Assembly (NCBI GenBank): GCA_946403735.1
Contig: CAMJAZ010000168.1
Span: 1-5,016 of the forward strand
From: an uncultured Selenomonadales bacterium
GTDB taxonomy: Bacteria > Bacillota > Negativicutes > Selenomonadales > Selenomonadaceae
DNA length: 5,016 nucleotides
Reading direction: 5' to 3'
Shown piece after piece: positions 1 through 4,921 of the stretch. The first letter of the stretch is position 1, and every line of letters begins with the position of its first letter. A program made the position numbers and the translations under genes. The notes beneath the pieces were generated by a model, which saw only the letters and a list, made by a program, of their open reading frames with translations, did not search any database and had not been told where the DNA came from.

Positions 1-1234
1 GTGGTCGGCTCAAAACATTTTTATTGCCGTCGTTAAGCTCCCGCCGCATATCGACGCATAAAACTTTTGGTAAAGGATGATTAAAAATTCTGCGCGGCAA
101 TTCAAGGTAATTTAATTCGCCAATCTTCGCGCGATAAAAAGTTTCAAGTGACGGCGTCGCGGAACCGAAAATTATTGTAGCGCCGTGAAATTTTGCAAAC
201 TCTTCAGCTACAATCCTAGCGTGATAAAATGGCGGACGGTCTTGCTTGTACGAATAATCTTGCTCCTCATCAATGACAATCAAGCCAACATCATCAATCG
301 GCGTGAAAAGTGCTGACCTTGCGCCAATAATTATTCCAGCGTCGCCGCTACGTATCCTATGGAAAGTGTCGCTCCGTTCCTCAACGCTCAAGCCGCTGTG
401 AATGACAAACACGTCTGAAAAGTGCGCTTTAAAAAGCGTGACAATTTGACCAGTAAGCGCAATTTCTGGAACTAAAATTATGACGCGCCGTCCAAGTTGC
501 CGTGCAATTTTCGCCGCCTCAATGTAAACTTGCGTCTTGCCCGAACCCGTCACGCCGTGCAATAGAAAGCCTTTGAAAGTTTTAGCGTCGATAGATTTTT
601 TCACAGCGTCTACTGCCGCAGTTTGTTCCGCCGTCAAGTCGAAAATTTTTTGTACGGGCTTTATATTGGCGTAGCTGTCACGAAGTACGCGCCGCATTTC
701 AACTTCGACGTAGCCTGAATTTACCAACTTATTAATCGTCGCATTAGAAATTTTTTCTTCGTAAAGTTGTGACGCTGTAAGAAAAGTTTTTTCCTGCAAA
801 ATTTTTAACGCCTTCAACTGCGCGGGAGTTCGGCTGAAAAATTTTTCGTCAAAAGTTTTTGTCAGCTTGAAAATTTTCTCGAATTTTGATTTAATTTGAT
901 GACTACGTTTCATCGGCATAAACAGCGCCATTGATTGAGCTAGTGGGCATAAGTAAAAATCTGCTAACCATTTCGCCGCGCTAAGCATTGCTGGTGTGAA
1001 CCATGCCTCGTCGTCTACAACGTCAAAAATTTCTTTCAGTGGGAAATTAAATTTTGTATCGTCTGGAATTTCTTTCACGTCCATAACAAAGCCGTCAACT
1101 TTTTGTATGCGTCCAAATGGTACGATAACGCGCCAACCTGCCGTCAAAAAATTTAAACGCTCTGGCACAATGTACGTGAAAGTTTGGTCAATGGATTTTG
1201 CTTGCAGATTTGCGCATACTTCGGCAATTAACAT
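1..1234 (-). CDS. priA: Primosomal protein N' (PriA helicase), N-terminal 411 codons, cut by window edge
   Basis: PriA is a 3'-to-5' superfamily 2 DNA helicase that recognises stalled or repaired forks and reloads the replicative helicase. The frame is open from ATG at 1234 to the left edge. Residues 1-100 look like the 3'-end-binding domain (SIDQTFTYIVP near 14-24, then GWRVIVPFG near 33-41). The Walker A motif GVTGSGKT ends with K233 and T234. Motif II reads DEEQ at 322-325 and is followed by the PriA-typical YKQD and YHAR segments. Motif III-like GSATPSLE starts at 357. The family usually has about 730-820 residues, so the second helicase lobe and the zinc-binding cysteines lie outside the window. 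GGAGGT at 1246-1241, six bases before the ATG, supports the start. The gene is divergent from sbcD. The identification is very secure; the only oddity is DEEQ where PriA usually has DEEH. Confidence 0.96.
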   Translation of the reverse strand, partial: MLIAEVCANLQAKSIDQTFTYIVPERLNFLTAGWRVIVPFGRIQKVDGFVMDVKEIPDDTKFNFPLKEIFDVVDDEAWFTPAMLSAAKWLADFYLCPLAQSMALFMPMKRSHQIKSKFEKIFKLTKTFDEKFFSRTPAQLKALKILQEKTFLTASQLYEEKISNATINKLVNSGYVEVEMRRVLRDSYANIKPVQKIFDLTAEQTAAVDAVKKSIDAKTFKGFLLHGVTGSGKTQVYIEAAKIARQLGRRVIILVPEIALTGQIVTLFKAHFSDVFVIHSGLSVEERSDTFHRIRSGDAGIIIGARSALFTPIDDVGLIVIDEEQDYSYKQDRPPFYHARIVAEEFAKFHGATIIFGSATPSLETFYRAKIGELNYLELPRRIFNHPLPKVLCVDMRRELNDGNKNVLSRP

Positions 1235-1258
1235 TAAAGTACCTCCATTTATGACTTC

Positions 1259-1384
1259 AAAAAATTTTTTCTATTTTTATAAACTACTTTTTCTTTGGCG
1301 CAAAGAAAAAGTAGCAAAAAGAAACAGCCCGCTGAAATCGCATCACGCGATTTACGCGGGCGGGTGCGCGTCCTTGCGCACCCC
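1259..1384 (+). repeat. Three-hairpin intergenic repeat, copy 1
   Basis: This copy fills most of the priA-sbcD gap. It begins with an A6T6 tract (1259-1270) and an AT-rich stretch. Hairpin 1 (1284-1314) has perfect 13-bp arms around a GGCGC loop. Hairpin 2 (1327-1361) has 6-bp and 7-bp stem blocks separated by a 2x2 mismatch and closed by an ATCAC loop. Hairpin 3 (1362-1383) has perfect 8-bp arms around GTCCTT. The same order, loops and spacing recur inverted at 2625-2763, with several paired substitutions in the stems. It resembles the general class of REP/MITE-like intergenic palindromes. I cannot assign it to a named family. No open frame in it looks like a protein. Confidence 0.9.
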
Positions 1385-1446
1385 ACCTTTATCAGCGTTT
1401 TCAAAGTAAATAACTGAAATTTTTAAAGTGAAGGGACGAAATTTTT

Positions 1447-2592
1447 ATGAGAATCATTCATACGGCTGATTGGCATTTGGGAAAAACTTTGAAAAATACG
1501 CCACTAATCGACGAACAAAATTATATCCTAAATGGCGAATTTTTTAAAATCGTTGACGACATTAAACCTAACGCCGTTATAATCGCAGGTGATGTGTACG
1601 ATAGAGGAGTTCCGCCAGTCGACGCCGTTAATTTGTTCGACGAAATTATTTACAAGCTCAATTCACGGGAAATTCCAATCCTTTGCATTGCTGGCAATCA
1701 CGATAACGCGTCACGTTTAAATTTCGCTGGAAGACTTTTAGCGCAAGCAAAATTTTTTATCACGACTAAGCCGCAGGAAAATCCCGTGTCAATCACCTTG
1801 CAAGATGATTTTGGCGACGTGTACTTTTCATTGATACCTTTCTTTGAACCAGTTGACCTGCGCGAAAAAATCACTGACGATTTAAACGCAAAAGTTGACG
1901 CTGACGCCGTAAATAAATTTTACATTGCAGAGGCGCGAAAACATATTCCAGATGGAAAACGTAGCGTTGCCGTAGCTCATCTTTTCGCAACTGGCGGCGT
2001 TAGTTCAGACTCCGAAAGAAAATTTGTTGGTACGGTTGAAAACGTCGATAAGAAAAATTTTTCCGCGTACAATTACGTTGCACTTGGTCACTTGCACCGT
2101 CCACAAACTTTGAGTAAGAATGAAAAGAATTTCATACGTTATAGCGGCTCGCCATTGAAATATTCTTTTGGTGAATCGAATCACGTTAAAGGCGTCACGC
2201 TTGTTGAACTTGACGGCGAAGGTAACGTTACGGCAAAAAATTTACCCTTGACGCCGCGTCGTGATGTTCGCGTTGTCAAAGGTAATTTAGCTGAACTTTG
2301 TATGTTGCCGCGCACTGAAGATTTTATTCACGTGCAACTTACCGACCAGAAAAATATTTTGTCTGCCGCTGACAGGTTGCGGGAAAGTTCCTGTCCAAAT
2401 TTGCTTAGCGTAGAGTTTCTGAACAATATCTTTAACGAAGCTGATTTTTCGCAGAAATTAAATGTTCGTGAAGGTGTATCGCCGCTTGAACACTTTATCG
2501 ACTTTTACGAATACTCGACGAAAGAGAAATTGCCGCCTACATACCGTACAGCTATGGAAGATTTGATAAACGATTTGCAGAAAAATTTTTAA
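1447..2592 (+). CDS. sbcD: Exonuclease SbcD (Mre11-like nuclease subunit)
   Basis: SbcD is the Mn-dependent nuclease subunit of the SbcCD (Mre11-Rad50-like) complex. That complex opens DNA hairpins and cleaves palindromes and protein-blocked ends. The 381-residue product has the usual family length. All metallophosphatase motifs are visible: D8 and H10 in TADWHLG, GDVYDRG at 48-54, GNHD at 83-86, H178 in VAHLF, and GHLH at 214-217. The SbcD-typical RYSGSPLKYSFGE segment is at 231-243, followed by a capping/C-terminal region with SPLEHFIDFYEY near 345-356. The start is ATG at 1447, with a modest AAGGGA ribosome site at 1431-1436 and a ten-base spacing. The gene is divergent from priA and convergent with the minus-strand operon. 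The oddity is that sbcC, normally directly downstream and often overlapping, is absent: the stop is followed by non-coding sequence and repeat copy 2. The catalytic subunit itself looks intact. Confidence 0.96.
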   Translation: MRIIHTADWHLGKTLKNTPLIDEQNYILNGEFFKIVDDIKPNAVIIAGDVYDRGVPPVDAVNLFDEIIYKLNSREIPILCIAGNHDNASRLNFAGRLLAQAKFFITTKPQENPVSITLQDDFGDVYFSLIPFFEPVDLREKITDDLNAKVDADAVNKFYIAEARKHIPDGKRSVAVAHLFATGGVSSDSERKFVGTVENVDKKNFSAYNYVALGHLHRPQTLSKNEKNFIRYSGSPLKYSFGESNHVKGVTLVELDGEGNVTAKNLPLTPRRDVRVVKGNLAELCMLPRTEDFIHVQLTDQKNILSAADRLRESSCPNLLSVEFLNNIFNEADFSQKLNVREGVSPLEHFIDFYEYSTKEKLPPTYRTAMEDLINDLQKNF

Positions 2593-2624
2593 CGGTTATT
2601 GCTACAGACAACATTGAATAGAAA

Positions 2625-2763
2625 GGGGCGCGCAAGGACGCGCGCCCGTCCGCACAAACGACGTGATGTCGTTTCTGCGGACATGTTTTCTTTTGCTTCT
2701 TTTCTTTTGCGCCAAAAGAAAAGTAGGTTAGTTAAAGAAATTAAAAATATAAAAAAATTTTTT
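2625..2763 (-). repeat. Three-hairpin intergenic repeat, copy 2 (inverted relative to copy 1)
   Basis: Read on the minus strand this has the same layout as 1259-1384. An A-rich/T-rich tract (2763-2751) is followed by hairpin 1 (2699-2723, perfect 10-bp arms, loop GGCGC). Hairpin 2 comes next (2648-2682, 35 bases as in copy 1, loop ATCAC, one G/G mismatch), directly followed by hairpin 3 (2626-2647, perfect 8-bp arms, loop GTCCTT). The GC-rich hairpin ends of both copies face sbcD and the AT-rich ends face away. It occupies most of the gap between sbcD and the terminator. It may also slow or end sbcD transcription, but no stem is followed by a clear plus-strand T tract. Confidence 0.9.
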
Positions 2764-2786
2764 CTGTCAAATAAAATTTCTGCAAC

Positions 2787-2810
2787 AAAAAAGACCCTTG
2801 AAGAGTCTTT
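2787..2810 (-). terminator. Intrinsic terminator of the minus-strand operon
   Basis: On the minus strand an 8-bp stem (AAAGACTC / GGGTCTTT, one T-G pair) closes over a TTCAA loop at 2810-2790. The stem's three terminal T residues run into three more (2789-2787), giving six T in a row. It lies 17 bases past the stop of the 114-codon gene. A second small inverted repeat (TTTCG/CGAAA, 2808-2822) overlaps its upstream side. It could act weakly for sbcD on the plus strand, but there it is followed by CGTTTC and not a T tract. Confidence 0.8.
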
Positions 2811-2827
2811 CGTTTCACGAAAAAAAT

Positions 2828-3172
2828 TTATAAAGTTACAGCGTTTCCATTTTCGTCAAGCAAATCAAGTATCAAAAACATACAGCTTAAATCGACGTGA
2901 AAAATTACGGTGTACTCATCTTCATCTTTATCAGCGCCGTTAAATTTGTTGCTGTACAAAAGCGAAACGGCATGGCAATAATCGTTGACTTGATCGTTGT
3001 ACACGTCAATTTTTTTACTGCAGACCGCCTCTTGAAATTTGAAAATCGTACCAGCTGGAAAGTAACCTTCAACTAAAACTTTCGGCGGCAAATAAAAATT
3101 GTCCTCAACAAAGGGAATGGGAACTTTTGAACGCAGAAAACGTCCTTCCAAATCCAATGCGCGAATATCCAA
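2828..3172 (-). CDS. Conserved-looking small protein of unknown function, last gene of the STAS operon
   Basis: I do not recognise this 114-residue protein. It has no signal peptide and no convincing membrane segment. A short hydrophobic patch (CMFLILDLL, 97-105) sits next to an acidic stretch (DKDEDE, 81-86). Two cysteines stand out (C51 and C66), with a third at C97; they do not form a metal-binding pattern. Predicted character by eye is a small, mostly beta-type cytoplasmic domain. The start is TTG at 3172: GAGGTG (3186-3181) lies eight bases upstream and an in-frame TGA at 3187-3185 closes the frame just beyond. Only 17 bases separate it from the STAS gene upstream, so the two are almost certainly co-transcribed. 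A terminator follows. A role alongside the STAS protein is an inference from position only. Confidence 0.8.
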   Translation of the reverse strand: MDIRALDLEGRFLRSKVPIPFVEDNFYLPPKVLVEGYFPAGTIFKFQEAVCSKKIDVYNDQVNDYCHAVSLLYSNKFNGADKDEDEYTVIFHVDLSCMFLILDLLDENGNAVTL

Positions 3173-3189
3173 AAAAATCTCACCTCAAC

Positions 3190-3519
3190 TTAAAATGACA
3201 CGGAAAAAGCTTTGCGCTCATCTTCTTCAAGCGTAAGGAGACGTGAAAATCCCGTCATATCCATAACGGTACGAACATCGCGCTGAATATTTTTCACGAA
3301 CATAAAGCCTTGATTGTTCATTCGCTTTTGAGTTTTCAGCAAGATTCGCAATCCTGCCGACGCAATGTATCTAAGGTCTTTTAAGTCGATAGTTAAATTT
3401 TTTACGCCGTCAAGCTCTTTCGCCATAAATTTATCTAAATCAATGGCGGTTACGGCGTCAAGCTTGCCGACAAGCGTCACGGTCAAATTGTCGCCGTCAC
3501 GTTCAGTTTTAATTTCCAA
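3190..3519 (-). CDS. STAS-domain protein, anti-sigma factor antagonist type (SpoIIAA/RsbV-like)
   Basis: Single-domain STAS proteins of this kind bind anti-sigma or related kinase partners and are switched by phosphorylation of a conserved serine. The product, 109 residues from the start chosen here, is a complete STAS domain. It has an N-terminal strand pair with LVGKLDAVTA, the central IDLKDLRYIASAGLRILL segment, and a C-terminal DMTGFSRLLTL segment. The serine in ASAGLR (residue 54) sits at the position that is phosphorylated in the family. The frame could begin at TTG 3525, but AAAGGAGG (3534-3527) is only one base from that codon and seven bases from TTG 3519, so 3519 is preferred. No kinase, phosphatase or sigma factor gene is adjacent. 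Its neighbours are two unknown small genes 54 bases upstream and 17 bases downstream. The domain is certain; the partner and output are not known. Confidence 0.92.
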   Translation of the reverse strand: MEIKTERDGDNLTVTLVGKLDAVTAIDLDKFMAKELDGVKNLTIDLKDLRYIASAGLRILLKTQKRMNNQGFMFVKNIQRDVRTVMDMTGFSRLLTLEEDERKAFSVSF

Positions 3520-3526
3520 TTTCAAG

Positions 3527-3534
3527 CCTCCTTT
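3527..3534 (-). promoter_or_regulatory. Ribosome binding site that fixes the STAS gene start
   Basis: AAAGGAGG is a near-perfect Shine-Dalgarno sequence. Two in-frame TTG codons follow. The first (3525-3523) is one base away, too close to be used. The second (3519-3517) is seven bases away, which is ideal. This is the reason for shortening the gene by two codons. Confidence 0.8.
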
Positions 3535-3552
3535 AGTAGCTTTTAGCTTGTA

Positions 3553-3580
3553 CTACTGACTACTGACTACTTACTAATAG
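3553..3580. repeat. Short heptamer tandem repeat (CTACTGA) between two operon genes
   Basis: Two exact copies of CTACTGA (3553-3566) are followed by a one-mismatch copy, CTACTTA (3567-3573). A more diverged unit (3574-3580) includes the stop codon of the upstream unknown gene. An AGCT-TTT-AGCT inverted repeat lies beside it at 3538-3548. It fills most of the 54-base gap before the STAS gene. No function is evident; slippage-prone sequence or a relic are both possible. Confidence 0.6.
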
Positions 3581-3888
3581 TGCGGATGAGCTTTCACGTA
3601 ATCAACAGGTCGACTCCAATCAACATGAACGCCCGTTGCTTCCCAAAGGCGCGTCAACGCAATTTTCAAACTCTCTACGTCAGCCTGCGGATTAATTTTT
3701 TCAGCCGTAAAATCTAAAAGCGTTTCATGCGGAATTTGAATTTCATGAATCGTCGTCAAAAAATTTTCCGCCTTACGCTTGCCATCTTCGTCACCAAGCA
3801 CGACAATAACTTTTTTCTGCGCGTCATCATATTCGACGTAGCCTAAACTGCCATTGTAGCTTATCGCGACGCTAAAATTTTCATTCAA
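3574..3888 (-). CDS. Small protein of unknown function, upstream partner of the STAS gene
   Basis: I do not recognise this protein of about 104 residues. It appears cytoplasmic, with no signal peptide or membrane segment. From the chosen start, the N-terminal third looks beta-rich (FSVAISYNG, then YVEYDD and KVIVVLGDED). A charged helical stretch follows, and the end is aromatic and histidine-containing (VDWSRPVDYVKAHPHY). The frame stays open upstream to GTG 3900, but that codon overlaps the ribosome site GGAGGTG (3904-3898). TTG 3888 lies nine bases past that site and is preferred; the longer form would have 108 residues. The lysR stop is 29 bases upstream and the STAS start is 54 bases downstream, so it probably shares a transcript with the STAS gene. 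The C-terminal pattern looks conserved-protein-like, but I cannot name a family. Confidence 0.78.
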   Translation of the reverse strand: MNENFSVAISYNGSLGYVEYDDAQKKVIVVLGDEDGKRKAENFLTTIHEIQIPHETLLDFTAEKINPQADVESLKIALTRLWEATGVHVDWSRPVDYVKAHPHY

Positions 3889-3897
3889 ACTTTGACG

Positions 3898-3904
3898 CAC
3901 CTCC
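3898..3904 (-). promoter_or_regulatory. Ribosome binding site that decides the start of the 104-codon gene
   Basis: GGAGGTG is the only strong Shine-Dalgarno sequence near this gene. It contains the upstream GTG (3900-3898), which therefore cannot be its own start, and it stands nine bases before TTG 3888. An ATG just upstream (3914-3912) is out of frame and would give only a ten-codon peptide. Confidence 0.65.
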
Positions 3905-3917
3905 CGTCTGCATAATA

Positions 3918-4826
3918 TTAAATTTTTTTCTGCAAAATTGCAAGTACGTTTTTATTGAAAAGCGAATCAACGAATTTTAAAAAGCGCGTACTAAGCGGCG
4001 AAAGTTCCTTCAGCTTGTTCCAAGTCAACGCCAAAGTAAATTTTATCGGCGGTGAAAGTGGAATGGATTTAAAATTGGCTTCAGGAGTTATGGCAAATCG
4101 CGGTAATAATGAAATTGCCGCGCCACTTGATACCAATTCTTTAATCGTTTTTAATTGGGACGTACTTAACAAAATTTCTGGCGAAAATCCTGCACTTGCT
4201 GAACGTTGCCGTATAGCGAAGTTTTGAAAAGTTCCAGCTGGCTGTAAAATAAATTTTTCGTGACGTAGCGATTGAAAAGAAATTTTTTCAGCCGTTGCAA
4301 ATTTATGATTCAGCGGCAAGCACAAATAAAATTCGTCGTCCAAAAGATTCAGCGAATTTTCCAAAGTTTCGCCCGCCTTCAAATAAACTATGCCGAAGTC
4401 CAACGCGCCATTTTCTAAATTTTCGTGTACGGTAAGTGAATCGCTACATTCTTGCAAGTCGATTAAAATTTCGGGATTAGCCGCTTGAAATTTTATAAAA
4501 ATATTTGGGAACAAGTACGACTCAACCATTGGCGGCACGCCGAAACGTATAACGCCGCCGCTTTTATTTTGAAAACGTTCGATTGCAATTTCTGCCGCTT
4601 TAACGTCCTGCAAAATTTTTTTCACGTGAATCAGAAAAACTTGTCCTGCCTCTGTCAAGCTAATTTGTTTTTGACCGCGATTGAAAAGCGTGACGTTTAA
4701 TTCCGTTTCTAAAGATTGAATCGCCTTCGTTACGGACGGTTGCGACACGTGAAGAAATTGCGCCGCCTTCGTGAAATTTTTCAGCGCACTTACTGTACAA
4801 AAATATTCCAACTGTCGCAATTCCAT
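3918..4826 (-). CDS. LysR-family transcriptional regulator
   Basis: LysR-type regulators bind DNA as tetramers and respond to small-molecule inducers, often activating a nearby operon and repressing themselves. The 302-residue length is typical. The winged helix-turn-helix occupies residues 1-60, with the family-typical LRQLEYFCTV start, NFTKAAQFLHVSQPSVTKAI at 17-36, and LFNRGQKQISLTEAG at 47-61. A linker helix follows to about 88. The inducer-binding domain runs from GVIRFGVPP (91-99) to about 290, including LDFGIVYL and AAISLLPRFA. The start is ATG 4826, with AAGGGG (4840-4835) eight bases upstream. There is no divergent target gene: 46 bases upstream lies the end of a transposon on the same strand. 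The next gene downstream is 29 bases away, so the regulator may head, or be read through into, the STAS operon. The ligand and targets cannot be told from sequence. Confidence 0.95.
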   Translation of the reverse strand: MELRQLEYFCTVSALKNFTKAAQFLHVSQPSVTKAIQSLETELNVTLFNRGQKQISLTEAGQVFLIHVKKILQDVKAAEIAIERFQNKSGGVIRFGVPPMVESYLFPNIFIKFQAANPEILIDLQECSDSLTVHENLENGALDFGIVYLKAGETLENSLNLLDDEFYLCLPLNHKFATAEKISFQSLRHEKFILQPAGTFQNFAIRQRSASAGFSPEILLSTSQLKTIKELVSSGAAISLLPRFAITPEANFKSIPLSPPIKFTLALTWNKLKELSPLSTRFLKFVDSLFNKNVLAILQKKI

Positions 4827-4881
4827 AACAATAACCCCTTATTAGATAGTATGTGGTAGGGTGTAGCTTGTATTGAACACT

Positions 4882-4902
4882 CCCGCCGCCTATAGAGGCG
4901 GG
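4882..4902 (-). repeat. Right-end subterminal hairpin of the IS element
   Basis: CCCGCC and GGCGGG form a 6-bp stem around nine bases (TCTATAGGC on the minus strand). A shifted pairing of the same segment gives CCGCC/GGCGG around TCTATA (4901-4886). Hairpins of this kind are what the TnpA transposase of this family recognises next to the cleavage site. Confidence 0.8.
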
Positions 4903-4921
4903 GGATTCTTGAAAAGTTTGG

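Noticed and set aside
1267..1305. Possible priA promoter on the minus strand (TATAAA with a TTGCGC -35)
   Set aside because: Spacing is acceptable at about 16 bases, but the -35 matches the consensus poorly and is part of repeat hairpin 1, so it is not distinguishable from AT-rich background.
1284..1383. CRISPR-like array or riboswitch in the repeat region
   Set aside because: There are only two dispersed, inverted copies without spacers, and neither copy resembles a riboswitch class I know.
996..1409. Plus-strand open frame of 137 codons
   Set aside because: It is antisense to the well-supported priA start region and ends inside the hairpin repeat. Its composition is low-complexity, with no ribosome site or recognisable domain.
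2626..2647. Hairpin 3 of repeat copy 2 as the sbcD terminator
   Set aside because: The 8-bp GC stem is strong, but it is not followed by a T tract on the plus strand, and the same hairpin occurs upstream of sbcD, where a terminator would make no sense.
2599..2943. Plus-strand open frame of 114 codons after sbcD
   Set aside because: It consists of repeat copy 2, the terminator and antisense of the last operon gene. The arginine- and lysine-rich product is a by-product of the repeat.
3955..4227. Plus-strand open frames antisense to lysR (also 4485-4700) and to the STAS gene (3365-3559)
   Set aside because: They lie opposite clearly recognised genes, lack family features and have no good ribosome sites.
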